Assembly: GCF_013166655.1 (NCBI RefSeq)
Contig: NZ_JABKCA010000002.1
Coordinates: forward strand, 1-64,000
Direction: 5' to 3'
From: Lentimicrobium sp. L6
GTDB taxonomy: Bacteria > Bacteroidota > Bacteroidia > Bacteroidales > UBA12170
DNA: 64,000 nucleotides
Notes under the pieces: generated by a model
Database searches by the model: none
Seen by the model: only the letters and a program-made list of their open reading frames with translations
What the model was told of the DNA's origin: nothing
Translations under genes and position numbers: made by a program
In this document: positions 36,710 through 45,946 of the stretch, piece by piece
How positions within the stretch are numbered: the stretch's first letter is position 1
Layout of the letters: every line of letters begins with the position of its first letter

Positions 36710-39091
36710 ATGAAAATCCTTAAACGTTTATTATTAGTCATAGTTATTATTCTAATTTTGTTATTTGGAGCCCTCTGGTTTTATCTGGATTATCAAAGCC
36801 CTAAGTATAGCGGAGAAATAGTATTGCAAGAACTGGAAGAAAAAGCAGAAGTGGTATTTGATGAATATGGAATCCCACATATCTATGCCCAAAATCAGAG
36901 AGATGCTTATTTCACCTTGGGATATGTTCAGGTGCAGGAGCGACTGTTTCAAATGGAGCTTTATAGGAGATTGGTTCAAGGAAGAGCCTCTGAAATATTT
37001 GGCTCCTCTTTAATTTCCACAGATAAATACTTTCTCACTTTAGGATTAAATGAATTAGCAAAAGAAGCTGCTGAAAAACATTATTATCAAAATCGAAATG
37101 CCGAGTATCATGCGGCCACTTATTCATATTTGGAAGGAATAAATGCTTTTATTGCTGAAGATAGGTTGCCGGTAGAATTTCAATTGATAGGTTTTAAGCC
37201 GGAACCTTTTGCCGTTGAAGATATGTATGGCAGTTTGTACTTGACTGCTCTTGGGTTTTCTTTCGCACAGAATGAAGATTTACTTTTGAATTTTATTAAT
37301 ACTGATCTTGGGCCAGAGTATTTAGTTGATTTTTCTGAGGATTTTATCCCAAATTTAGATAAAAAGCAAGCCTATGTGAATCAATTAATGATGGAGCAGC
37401 TAGAGCATTCGATGAATGAAATGGGATTGCCACTTTGGGAAGGAAGTAATGCATGGGTATTATCAGGTCGTAAAACAAAATCTGGAAAAGCCATATTGTC
37501 CAATGATACTCATGTAGGGTTCAGTCAGCCAGCTATATGGTATGAAGCCTATCTTGAATATCCGGGTTATGAGTTTTATGGACATTTCTTGCCAACTGTT
37601 CCTTTTGGTATTATTGGCCATAACGATCATTTGGCTTGGGGTTTGACTATTTTCCCATTTGATAATATGGATTATGTGCAATTAGAATCCATTGGAAATC
37701 CAGCTAGCTATATTTATTTTCAAGATACAGTGGATTTCGAATTTGTTGATTATGAGATAGTGGTGAAAGATGGTGAAAACGAAAGGTTTACACTTAAATC
37801 CTCGAAACTGGGCCCAGTTATCAATCACATAGAACCTCTGATTGATTCCCTTTATACTTCAGATATTACACTCAATTGGTCTATTTATCATCTGGAGAAT
37901 ACTTCTGTTCAAGCCTTATATAAAATGAATCAGGCTCAAAACATGCATGATTTTAAAGAAGCTATTTCGTTGATAGATATAGTGGGTCTAAATGTGATGT
38001 ATGCCGATGCAAAGAATAATATTGCATGGTGGGGATGTGGAAAAATACCTAGAAGAGATAGTTTGAGTCAGAGTTTTAAGTTTCTAAATTCTGCCGATGG
38101 AAAAGATAAGCAAATGGGTTTTTTGAGTTTTGATGAGAACCCTAAGGTGGAGAATCCCATGTCAGGATTTATAGCTACGGCTAATAATAATCCAGTTTTG
38201 AGTGGGGGTAGTTTTGTGCCCGGTAATTATTTGCCATCAGATAGAATTGATTTGATTACTAATGCCTTAATAGAAAAAGATGATTGGGATTTAGACGCTT
38301 GTCGAGCCCTCCAGCTTGATCATCAATCTATGGTGAAAAGAGATTTAGCCTATTTTATCAGTACTCAGTTAATCGATTTGCCAAAACAAGGGTTATACAG
38401 AGAAGTTGCCGATAAACTATCAAAATGGGATGGGAATTATAATCTGCATGGTGTAGAACCTGCTATTTTTTCTCGACTTTATTTCAATATTGCCCAGCAA
38501 GCTATGGCTGATGAATTAGGCCCCGCCCTTTTCAGTAAAGCTTGTAAAACATACTTATTGAAGAAGACTTTACCCTCGCTGATTAAGAATGGAACTTCAC
38601 CATGGTGGCTGAAAAAAGGTTCTGAGGAGTCTAGTACTAGAGCTCAGGTGTTAACAATCGCATTTATGATGACTGTAGACGAGTTGAATAGTGAATTGGG
38701 TCCAAAAGTGAAAGATTGGAAGTGGAGCAAAGTGCATACGCTTACTCATGAACATCCCATGGGATCGAGAAAGCCATTAGATAAAAGTTATAATGTTGGT
38801 CCATACCCAGTGGCCGGCGGAAATCAAGTTCTCAATAAAATGGAATATGCACTTACAGGTGATGTTATTCATCAGGTAACTTCTGGTCCAGCACTTCGGA
38901 TACTGATTGATTTTGAAAATGTAGGTGGAGGCTTGAATATTTCTCCGACGGGACAATCTGGAAATTTCAGAAGTCCTCATTATAAAGATCAAGCTGAGAT
39001 GTTTGTTAATGGGGAGTATAGAGGAATGTTGATGGATAGAAAGGCAATTATAGCAGGGGAACACCAAGTATTAAACTTGTTGCCCCGTTAA
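36710..39091 (+). CDS. Penicillin acylase family (Ntn-hydrolase, S45) amidase
   Basis: A 793-residue N-terminal-nucleophile hydrolase of the penicillin/cephalosporin/acyl-homoserine-lactone acylase family, made as a precursor that cuts itself into two chains. A membrane or signal segment (about 7-26) is followed by the alpha-chain region (AEVVFDEYGIPHIYAQN, YVQVQERLFQMELYRR), then the processing site with nucleophile Ser246 in EGSNAWVLSG, the first residue of the mature beta chain. Oxyanion and acid motifs follow (ATANNNPV and later THEHPMGSRKPLDK). Length is typical. It acts in the periplasm; the amide substrate is not predictable. Its stop overlaps the convergent oxygenase gene by four bases. 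Confidence 0.88.
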   Translation: MKILKRLLLVIVIILILLFGALWFYLDYQSPKYSGEIVLQELEEKAEVVFDEYGIPHIYAQNQRDAYFTLGYVQVQERLFQMELYRRLVQGRASEIFGSSLISTDKYFLTLGLNELAKEAAEKHYYQNRNAEYHAATYSYLEGINAFIAEDRLPVEFQLIGFKPEPFAVEDMYGSLYLTALGFSFAQNEDLLLNFINTDLGPEYLVDFSEDFIPNLDKKQAYVNQLMMEQLEHSMNEMGLPLWEGSNAWVLSGRKTKSGKAILSNDTHVGFSQPAIWYEAYLEYPGYEFYGHFLPTVPFGIIGHNDHLAWGLTIFPFDNMDYVQLESIGNPASYIYFQDTVDFEFVDYEIVVKDGENERFTLKSSKLGPVINHIEPLIDSLYTSDITLNWSIYHLENTSVQALYKMNQAQNMHDFKEAISLIDIVGLNVMYADAKNNIAWWGCGKIPRRDSLSQSFKFLNSADGKDKQMGFLSFDENPKVENPMSGFIATANNNPVLSGGSFVPGNYLPSDRIDLITNALIEKDDWDLDACRALQLDHQSMVKRDLAYFISTQLIDLPKQGLYREVADKLSKWDGNYNLHGVEPAIFSRLYFNIAQQAMADELGPALFSKACKTYLLKKTLPSLIKNGTSPWWLKKGSEESSTRAQVLTIAFMMTVDELNSELGPKVKDWKWSKVHTLTHEHPMGSRKPLDKSYNVGPYPVAGGNQVLNKMEYALTGDVIHQVTSGPALRILIDFENVGGGLNISPTGQSGNFRSPHYKDQAEMFVNGEYRGMLMDRKAIIAGEHQVLNLLPR

Positions 39092-40035
39092 ATCAATCCT
39101 AATTCTCGCAAACGTTCAGTTAAGAACTCCCCAGCTGTAATATCATCAAATTGTTTTGGATTTTCTTGGTCAACACAAGCTGCTAAGCAATCTAGTTTCA
39201 TATCGCTAACCGGGTGCATAAAGAAAGGAACAGAATATCGCGAACTTCCCCAAGATTCTTTTAGTGGGTTGGTGACCTGATGAACTGTTGATTTTAATTT
39301 GTTATTGGTATGACGAGAAAGCATATCACCCACGTTTATCATCAGCTCATCGGGCTGAGCAATGGCGTCTATCCAATCTCCATGATGATTTTGAACTTGT
39401 AAGCCTTTTCCCTGAGCGCCCATGAGGAGGGTGATTAAATTAATATCGGTGTGGGCTGCAGCTCTTACCGCTTCTTTTGGTTCTTCAGTAATAGGAGGAT
39501 AATGAATGGGGCGCAAAATACTGTTGCCTTCTTTTATGTATTTATCGAAATAGAATTCTTCTAAACCAACAAATAAAGCCAAAGCTCTTAAAACATAGAT
39601 GCCTGTTTTCTCCAACTTCTCGTACACCTCTTGTCCTACTTTATTAAACTCAGGTAACTCTTCCACCATAACATTCTTTGGGTAGATCTCTTTGTATTTA
39701 GAATCCTCAGAAATATTTTGTCCAAAATGCCAGAATTCTTTTAAATCACCTTCTGTTCTTCCTTTTGCCGATTCCTTTCCAAAACCCGTATATCCTCTTT
39801 GTCCGCCAATGCCTTCTATTTCATATTTTACTTTGGTTTTTAAAGGAAGTCCAAAAAAGCTTTCACACTCCTGATACAGTTGATTTACTAATATCTCTTC
39901 TAGGAAATGGCCTTTTAAAGCCACAAATCCTATTTCCTGATAAGCTTTTCCAATGGCTTGTACAAAGTCGTTTTTGCGTTTCGCATCATCAGAAGTAAAG
40001 TCATTTAGATTTACAGAAGGGATAATATTGGCCAT
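39088..40035 (-). CDS. 2-oxoglutarate/Fe(II)-dependent oxygenase, isopenicillin N synthase family
   Basis: A 315-residue soluble enzyme with the non-haem iron dioxygenase N-terminal domain (about 1-120) and a double-stranded beta-helix. Iron ligands His195, Asp197 and His252 and the 2-oxoglutarate-binding Arg266-x-Ser268 are present, so it should be catalytic. The family includes many bacterial oxygenases of unknown substrate; the name of the family does not imply beta-lactam synthesis. It converges on the penicillin-acylase-family gene, overlapping four bases at the stops. Confidence 0.85.
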   Translation of the reverse strand: MANIIPSVNLNDFTSDDAKRKNDFVQAIGKAYQEIGFVALKGHFLEEILVNQLYQECESFFGLPLKTKVKYEIEGIGGQRGYTGFGKESAKGRTEGDLKEFWHFGQNISEDSKYKEIYPKNVMVEELPEFNKVGQEVYEKLEKTGIYVLRALALFVGLEEFYFDKYIKEGNSILRPIHYPPITEEPKEAVRAAAHTDINLITLLMGAQGKGLQVQNHHGDWIDAIAQPDELMINVGDMLSRHTNNKLKSTVHQVTNPLKESWGSSRYSVPFFMHPVSDMKLDCLAACVDQENPKQFDDITAGEFLTERLRELGLI

Positions 40036-40207
40036 TTTATTTGTTTTAAATTTAGGAAAGCTAAAGATATAAAATTCTTGTAAATCCTGATAGCGCTGTG
40101 CTAGTGTAGTTTATATTTCATAATGAAAAACATATAACTAGCTTATGTTGAATGGTTCTAAGCTGCTTAAAACTTTCTTTTTACTCCTTTCCATTCAAAA
40201 TATTATG

Positions 40208-40215
40208 TAATTTTG
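40208..40215 (+). promoter_or_regulatory. -7 box of the ClC channel promoter
   Basis: TAATTTTG matches TAnnTTTG and is followed by CAC. The leader to ATG 40259 would be about 38 bases. Confidence 0.45.
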
Positions 40216-40258
40216 CACCCCTTAAAAAAAGAGGAGTTTTAATTCTATAAATCAGCCC

Positions 40259-42025
40259 ATGAGCATGATAAGTTTCCTTAGAAAATACAGTTTAAAAAGT
40301 TTGAGTACCAAGCAGGTAACCTATATTATTAGTATTGTGATTGGGTTTTTTGTAGGGTTAGCAGCGGTGATTATTAAAAAAGCTGTGCATCTAACACAAT
40401 GGCTCTTGACCCATAGTTTTAGTGCAGACATGGAACATTACCTGTTTTTTATATATCCCACAATAGGTATTTTTCTGGCTGTATTGTATATGAACTTTAT
40501 CATTAAGAAAAAAGTGGGACATGGTATTCCAGCTGTGCTTTATGCCATATCAAAACAAAATGGAATTATCCCTAAACATAATATGTTCTCCTCCATCTTC
40601 ACGGCGAGTTTTACCGTAGGTTTTGGTGGTTCAGTAGGGTTGGAGGGACCAACGGTATATACTGGAGCAGCCATAGGAAGTTATTTTGGCCAGATTTTAA
40701 AAACCAATTATCGTCAAACAATATTCTATTTAGGTTTTGCCAGTGCTGCGGCCATGGCGGCAATCTTCAAAGCGCCAGTTGCAGGAATTGTATTTGCCTT
40801 AGAGGTGATCATGCTTGATCTTACTATGGCGGCATTGCTTCCTCTTTTATTGTCTTCTGTTACTGCGGTAATGGTTAGTTATATGTTTATGGGTCAGGGT
40901 GCTGTTTATCATATTGAACAAGTAGATCCTTTTCTTTTGAAAGATGTGATTTGGTTTATCCTTCTAGGCGTTTTTACAGGTTTAGTAAGTACCTATTTTA
41001 CCAAGGCTTATATTAAAATAGAATCTATTTTTTCTTCCATGAAGAAATGGTATACCAAGCTTTTAGTAGGAGGAACTGTTTTAGGGGGCTTAATATTTTT
41101 GTTCCCATCTTTATATGGAGAAGGTTATGATGCCATTAACACCGCATTGCATGGCGAAACTTCTAATCTATTTGCCAACTCGGTTTTCTTCGATTTTAGA
41201 GATGATGTTTGGGTGGTATTTGCCATGATGGCTATTATCTTAATCACTAAGGTGATTGCTACTTCTGTTACTTTTGGCGCAGGAGGTATTGGAGGTATTT
41301 TTGCACCTTCTTTATTCTTAGGAACCTATGCTGGCTTACTATTCTCAAAGACAGTTAATTATTTTGGTTTCGAAAATTTATCTGAAAAGAATTTTGCCTT
41401 GGTGGGTATGGCTGGTATTATTTCGGGAAATCTACATGCTCCTTTAACCGCTATCTTCCTTATTGCTGAGTTAACGACTGGGTATACGCTATTTGTTCCC
41501 TTAATGCTCACTTCTGCTTCTTCCTACGCAACGACCAAATTATTTGTTACCAATTCAGTATATACCCATCAGTTGGCTAAACGAGGGGAATTAGTAACCC
41601 ACGATAAAGATAAGGCGGTTATGCAAATGCTTTCGGTGAAGGATTTAATAGAAAAAGATTTCAAAACTATTGAGCCTTCAGCTACTCTAGGCGAATTAAT
41701 TGATGTGGTAGCTGATTCTAAACGCCATGTTTATCCAGTCGTAGATGAAACCAATGAGTTCCATGGAGCTATAACCCTCGATGAGATCAAACATATCATG
41801 TTTAAGCCAGAATTATACGATAAATATACTGTAGAGGATTTAATGTTTGTTCCTGTATCCAAGGTCGATCCAGAGGAAAGTATGGAGGAGGTTGCTAAAA
41901 AATTCAATAAATCGGGTTATTATAATATGCCTGTCATTAAGAATGGTAAGTACTGGGGTTTTGTAAGTCGTGCCAATGTGTTCTCCGCCTATAGAAAATT
42001 ATTAAAAGATTTTTCTGACGATTAA
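40259..42025 (+). CDS. ClC family chloride channel/antiporter with CBS domains
   Basis: A 588-residue membrane protein. ClC motifs are seen: GHGIP (87-91, with His where many members have Ser), GSVGLEGP with the gating Glu129, and GIGGIFAPSLFLG. About ten membrane segments end near residue 440, followed by two CBS domains (about 450-580; the first contains VKDLIEKDFKTIEP, the second VEDLMFVPVSKV), which usually sense nucleotides. Glu129 is the external gating glutamate. Whether it is a channel or a proton-coupled exchanger cannot be decided. The His in the selectivity motif could shift ion preference. Confidence 0.9.
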   Translation: MSMISFLRKYSLKSLSTKQVTYIISIVIGFFVGLAAVIIKKAVHLTQWLLTHSFSADMEHYLFFIYPTIGIFLAVLYMNFIIKKKVGHGIPAVLYAISKQNGIIPKHNMFSSIFTASFTVGFGGSVGLEGPTVYTGAAIGSYFGQILKTNYRQTIFYLGFASAAAMAAIFKAPVAGIVFALEVIMLDLTMAALLPLLLSSVTAVMVSYMFMGQGAVYHIEQVDPFLLKDVIWFILLGVFTGLVSTYFTKAYIKIESIFSSMKKWYTKLLVGGTVLGGLIFLFPSLYGEGYDAINTALHGETSNLFANSVFFDFRDDVWVVFAMMAIILITKVIATSVTFGAGGIGGIFAPSLFLGTYAGLLFSKTVNYFGFENLSEKNFALVGMAGIISGNLHAPLTAIFLIAELTTGYTLFVPLMLTSASSYATTKLFVTNSVYTHQLAKRGELVTHDKDKAVMQMLSVKDLIEKDFKTIEPSATLGELIDVVADSKRHVYPVVDETNEFHGAITLDEIKHIMFKPELYDKYTVEDLMFVPVSKVDPEESMEEVAKKFNKSGYYNMPVIKNGKYWGFVSRANVFSAYRKLLKDFSDD

Positions 42026-42036
42026 TTATTTATTTC

Positions 42037-42044
42037 TACTTTTG
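42037..42044 (+). promoter_or_regulatory. -7 box upstream of the barrel pseudogene
   Basis: TACTTTTG matches TAnnTTTG, 24 bases before the ATG at 42068, so the broken gene may still be transcribed. Confidence 0.45.
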
Positions 42045-42067
42045 AGGGGTAAATCAAAACCTTAAAA

Positions 42068-42751
42068 ATGAAAAAGCTATTTATTACCCTCCTCGTTTTA
42101 TTGTCGGTTTCTTCTTTTGCTCAGAATCATTTTATAGGAGTTCAATTTGGAATGAATTCTTCAATGACCTTTGGTAAAGAATTATTTACAAATGTAAATC
42201 TATCTACCTCATTTACTACAGGCTTGACCTATAATTATCGATTTAAAAATAATTTTCTTTTTGGATCAGGTTTAACCTACGAAAGAAAAGGATATCAAGA
42301 TGATTCTTTTTTATGTGATTATATGGGGAATAATCAAGATGATATGGGAAGATGGTTTGGAAGTTCAACTATTGAAGTTCAATATACTTGTATTGGGGTG
42401 CCGCTTAAAGCGGGTTATCAGATTGGGAAATGTTGGACGGCTTAATTTTATTTGGGTCTGGTTCCATCATATTTATTGGATGGAAAATTAATGGAACCTT
42501 TTATCAATAATGATGAGACTCTTGAAGAAAGGGTATTTGATTTTACAGAGAGGGTCGACCGTTTTAAGTTATTGGTGATGATAGAGCTAGGTTCAGATTA
42601 TCAATTAAATAATTGCTGGGCCTTATGTTTAAATGTAAATTATATGACTGGGTTTGATCGTGTAATTTATACGGGTTTTAATAAGCCTGATCCTTATGAT
42701 CATCGTCTTAATATTTCCCTAGGAGTAAAATATGCTATAAAGTCAGAATAA
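42068..42751 (+). pseudogene. Outer membrane beta-barrel protein (PorT-like size) with in-frame stop codon
   Basis: The frame starts with a good signal peptide (1-19, ending SFAQ) and continues with beta strands (HFIGVQFGMNSSMTFGKEL, TTGLTYNYRFKNNF, GSGLTYERKGY), but stops at a TAA (42443-42445) after 125 codons. The same frame goes on directly to 42751 with matching beta strands (YLGLVPSYLLDGK, LGSDYQLNNCWALCLNVNY, LNISLGVKY). Without the stop it would be one 227-residue barrel of the outer-membrane beta-barrel type common in this phylum. A single base change such as AAA to TAA explains it; a sequencing error or readthrough is also possible. Confidence 0.75.
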
Positions 42752-42799
42752 CATTTATCTTTTGTGCTTACCAAACTATTCAAAACAAATTCGTTTTCT

Positions 42800-42843
42800 T
42801 TTTGTGGCCCTTTGTGCCATCCTTTGTGTTTTTTGTGGTATAA
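42800..42843 (+). repeat. Interspersed repeat, TTTGTGGC type, copy 2
   Basis: About 44 bp of repeated TTTGTGGC/CTTTGTG words, similar to the minus-strand copy at 30421-30465. The region 42752-43126 otherwise holds only the pdxJ promoter and AT-rich sequence; the small minus-strand frame over it is a by-product of the repeat. Confidence 0.55.
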
Positions 42844-43006
42844 CTATCCTATATGTCAGAAAAATGGAAAGAGCTATTTGGCTTATGATGAAATCTTTTG
42901 GTAAATGAGAACTGATATTAACTTCATTAATAAAAATACTTTTGAAGTAGCTCGAGTCTCTTAATTCTAGCTTCTTCAAAAATTGTAAATGCGAACATTT
43001 TCTTAT

Positions 43007-43014
43007 TAACTTTG
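43007..43014 (+). promoter_or_regulatory. -7 box of the pdxJ promoter
   Basis: TAACTTTG matches TAnnTTTG and is followed by CAG. The leader to the ATG at 43127 would be about 105 bases. Confidence 0.45.
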
Positions 43015-43126
43015 CAGCCTATTTCTAAGCAAAATCTTTTGTTTTAGAATGCAAACCTTGCACTATTATTCAATTATAGAAGAAAAGGGTGTGAGCTAAA
43101 ATAACACATTGAAAAACAATATTTTA

Positions 43127-43858
43127 ATGGAAAACCAGACCAAGTTAAGTGTAAATATAAATAAAGTTGCCACCCTCAGAAATGCCAGAGGTGGTGATAT
43201 GCCCAATGTTTTAAAAGTAGCTTTAGATTGCGAACGATTTGGAGCCCAAGGAATCACGGTACATCCTCGTCCCGATGAGCGTCATATTCGCTATGCCGAT
43301 GTATTTGAACTTAAGCCTCAATTAACAACCGAGTTTAATATTGAAGGCTATCCCAACGAGAGCTTTATGAAATTGGTATTAGATTCAAAACCTGCTCAGG
43401 TAACTCTCGTTCCCGATCCTCCTGGAGTATTAACTAGCAATGCCGGTTGGGATACCATTAAGCATGAAAGTTATTTAAAGGAAGTAGTGGCAGAATTTCA
43501 AGCTAATAATATCAGAACTTCTATTTTTATAGAAACTGATGCCAAACTGATTGAAAATGCTGCCAAAATTGGAACCGACAGAGTGGAACTTTATACCGAA
43601 AGTTATGCTACTGATTATCCCAAAGGAAAAGAAGCAGCCATTAGAGCTTTTGTGGAAGCTGGTAAAATAGCTCAAAAAGTGGGCTTAGGTTTAAATGCAG
43701 GTCATGATTTGAGTTTAGAGAATTTGAGATATTTTGCAGAAAATGTTCCTGGATTGCTAGAAGTAAGTATTGGTCATGCTTTAATAAGCGATGCGCTTTA
43801 TTTTGGTTTGGAAAATACCATTCAGATGTATCTCAACCAACTCAGGAATATCAAATAA
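43127..43858 (+). CDS. pdxJ: Pyridoxine 5'-phosphate synthase PdxJ
   Basis: Condenses 1-deoxy-D-xylulose 5-phosphate with 3-amino-2-oxopropyl phosphate to pyridoxine 5'-phosphate, the last step of de novo vitamin B6 synthesis. The 243-residue TIM barrel has the family N-terminus [17 protein letters not shown], the [13 protein letters not shown] active-site stretch with conserved His, the VTLVPD strand, the IFIE strand and the C-terminal [10 protein letters not shown] and [12 protein letters not shown] phosphate-binding segments. A TTG six codons upstream is possible, but ATG 43127 gives the usual length. It is followed at 54 bases by an esterase gene that may be co-transcribed. Confidence 0.96.
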   Translation: MENQTKLSVNINKVATLRNARGGDMPNVLKVALDCERFGAQGITVHPRPDERHIRYADVFELKPQLTTEFNIEGYPNESFMKLVLDSKPAQVTLVPDPPGVLTSNAGWDTIKHESYLKEVVAEFQANNIRTSIFIETDAKLIENAAKIGTDRVELYTESYATDYPKGKEAAIRAFVEAGKIAQKVGLGLNAGHDLSLENLRYFAENVPGLLEVSIGHALISDALYFGLENTIQMYLNQLRNIK

Positions 43859-43912
43859 TAGTAAAACAAACTCTAAGTACTTCAAGTACTTTAGGCATTT
43901 TATTACTTTTTT

Positions 43913-44692
43913 ATGCAACTATTTTACAGAAAATTTGGCCAAGGAAAGCCACTCATTATACTGCACGGATTGTTTGGTATATCAGACAACTGGGTCAGCT
44001 TTGGCAAGAAAATAGCTGAATTGGGTTATGAGGTTTATATACCAGATCAAAGAAACCATGGACAATCTCCCCATAGTTCTGCTTTTAATTATTTAGCTCT
44101 TGTTGACGATTTGTTCGAGTTTGTGGATGAACATGAATTAGAGGATGCCATTATTTTAGGTCACAGCATGGGAGGAAAAGTAGCCATGCGATATGCATTG
44201 GAGAATCCTCACTTTTTGTCTAAGTTGATTGTAGTGGATATTAGTTTACGAGCCTACGAGGCACGACCTCATCATAAAAACATCATCCGCGCCATGAAGA
44301 AAGTCGATTTCTCAATGGTGACCTCGAGGAAGCAAGTTGAAGAGATTTTGGCGGAAAATATTTCAGATACAAAAATCAGGTTATTTGTGATGAAAAATCT
44401 TCACCGAATCAGTCAAACCAAATTTGAATGGCGATTGAACCTAGATGGGATTTGTGATAATCTGGATCAGATGTTTGATGGGATTGATATTCCAGAGCCA
44501 TTTACTAAGCCCAGTTTATTTATTCGTGGAGGGGCTTCCGATTATATAATAGATGAAGATATAGCACCTATTAACGAAGCTTTTCCAGATAATCAGCTTC
44601 ATACCATTGATGGCGCAACGCATTGGGTGCATGCGGAGGCACCAGACTTGTTCTTTCATTATGTGTCAGAATTTCTTCAAAAAGACCAGTAA
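43913..44692 (+). CDS. Alpha/beta hydrolase, YbfF-type esterase
   Basis: A 259-residue cytoplasmic alpha/beta hydrolase. Oxyanion motif LHGLFG (18-23), nucleophile Ser85 in GHSMGG and the histidine in GATHWVHAE are visible, with the cap domain between. Length and motifs match YbfF-like esterases acting on short acyl esters or acyl-CoA. A cytoplasmic location is inferred from the missing signal. The spacer before it contains a tandem AGTACTT repeat. Confidence 0.82.
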   Translation: MQLFYRKFGQGKPLIILHGLFGISDNWVSFGKKIAELGYEVYIPDQRNHGQSPHSSAFNYLALVDDLFEFVDEHELEDAIILGHSMGGKVAMRYALENPHFLSKLIVVDISLRAYEARPHHKNIIRAMKKVDFSMVTSRKQVEEILAENISDTKIRLFVMKNLHRISQTKFEWRLNLDGICDNLDQMFDGIDIPEPFTKPSLFIRGGASDYIIDEDIAPINEAFPDNQLHTIDGATHWVHAEAPDLFFHYVSEFLQKDQ

Positions 44693-44759
44693 AATCTGTA
44701 TTTACTAATTTATCAAAACCTTTTCGTAAAATTATAGTATAAGAATCAAAACTATTGTG

Positions 44760-45938
44760 ATGGATTTGTCGATTTATTTTGACCCAATTAATATTGAGGA
44801 TTTTAAGTTTATACGGAGGAGCAGCCGCAAATCTTTCGGTGATATGATACTGAAGAATATGGAAGGCTCTTATTTTCCTGATTTGGAGGAGGTTCAGATA
44901 GCACTAATTGGTGTGCCAGAAGAACGAGCCCAAGTGGGGAATCCTGGTTGTGGTTCAGGTACGGATATCATTAGAGATTATTTTTACGATTTATTTCCTG
45001 GGAATTATCAAGCCAGAATTGCTGATTTGGGAAATCTAAAGCTAGGCCATAGCATCCAAGATACTTATTATGCCTTAACAGCCGTTTGTTCTGAGCTTTT
45101 GAGCAATCAGATTGTTCCTGTCATTATTGGAGGAAGTCAAGATTTAACTTATGCTAATTATAGAGCTTATGAAGATTTAGGTCAGATTATAAATATTGCT
45201 GCCATCGATAATCAGTTCGATTTAGGCGAAAACGATGAGGAGCTTAATTCTCGTTCCTATCTTTCTAAAATCATACTCCATCAACCCAATTTCTTGTTCA
45301 ACTATACTAATTTAGGTTATCAAACTTACTTTGTTGATCAAGACGCTATTCGTTTAATGGATAACCTCTTCTTCGATACTTATCGTTTAGGTAATGTTCG
45401 TTCGGATATGAAAGAAGTAGAGCCCATGGTGAGAAATGCCGATATGATTAGTATTGATATTTCGGCCATCAGACAAACCGATGCTCCGGGTAATATGAAT
45501 ACCACTCCAAATGGCTTTTTGGGCGAAGAAATGTGTATGATTACTCGTTATGCCGGATTAAGTGATAAGTTGAGCTCTATTGGCTTTTATGAGTATAATC
45601 CGGATATGGATTTTAATGGACAAACCGCTCATCTCATTGCTCAAATGATTTGGTATTTTGTAGATGGCTTTTATAGTAGAATGCAAGACTATCCCATTGA
45701 TAAGAAGAGCTTAGATTATAAAAAGTTCATGGTGAAATTAACCAATCAACAGGACGAACTAGTTTTCTTCAAGAGTAATAAAACCGATCGTTGGTGGATG
45801 GAAGTAGATTGCACGGCTACCGTAAAAGCAAAATATGAGCGTCATTATTTAGTGCCTTGTAGTTATCAAGACTACGAGAAAGCATTATCCGACGACATCC
45901 CCGAAAGATGGCTACAGGCTTATCAGAAGTTGATGTAA
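44760..45938 (+). CDS. Arginase/formimidoylglutamase-family protein with degenerate metal site
   Basis: A 392-residue protein with the overall arginase-superfamily fold. The three metal-binding blocks are recognisable but altered: GGSQD (124-128) replaces GGDHS, DNQFD (150-154) replaces DAHxD, and SIDISAIRQTD (231-241) replaces SxDxDxxDP. The positions of two His and one Asp ligand are Gln127, Gln152 and Ser235. Bacteroidota formimidoylglutamase-like annotations often cover such proteins, but loss of half the manganese ligands argues against ordinary ureohydrolase activity. It could be a non-catalytic or differently acting relative. ATG 44760 is used rather than the GTG one codon earlier. It converges on the next gene with an 8-base gap. 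Confidence 0.75.
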   Translation: MDLSIYFDPINIEDFKFIRRSSRKSFGDMILKNMEGSYFPDLEEVQIALIGVPEERAQVGNPGCGSGTDIIRDYFYDLFPGNYQARIADLGNLKLGHSIQDTYYALTAVCSELLSNQIVPVIIGGSQDLTYANYRAYEDLGQIINIAAIDNQFDLGENDEELNSRSYLSKIILHQPNFLFNYTNLGYQTYFVDQDAIRLMDNLFFDTYRLGNVRSDMKEVEPMVRNADMISIDISAIRQTDAPGNMNTTPNGFLGEEMCMITRYAGLSDKLSSIGFYEYNPDMDFNGQTAHLIAQMIWYFVDGFYSRMQDYPIDKKSLDYKKFMVKLTNQQDELVFFKSNKTDRWWMEVDCTATVKAKYERHYLVPCSYQDYEKALSDDIPERWLQAYQKLM

Positions 45939-45946
45939 TCTAAAAA

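Noticed and set aside
36710-40035. Beta-lactam biosynthesis or resistance locus
   Set aside because: Family names alone suggested it; there is no ACV synthetase, epimerase or beta-lactamase nearby, and the two genes are convergent.
42776-42979. 67-codon minus-strand frame
   Set aside because: It lies over the dispersed repeat at 42800-42843 and has no recognisable content.
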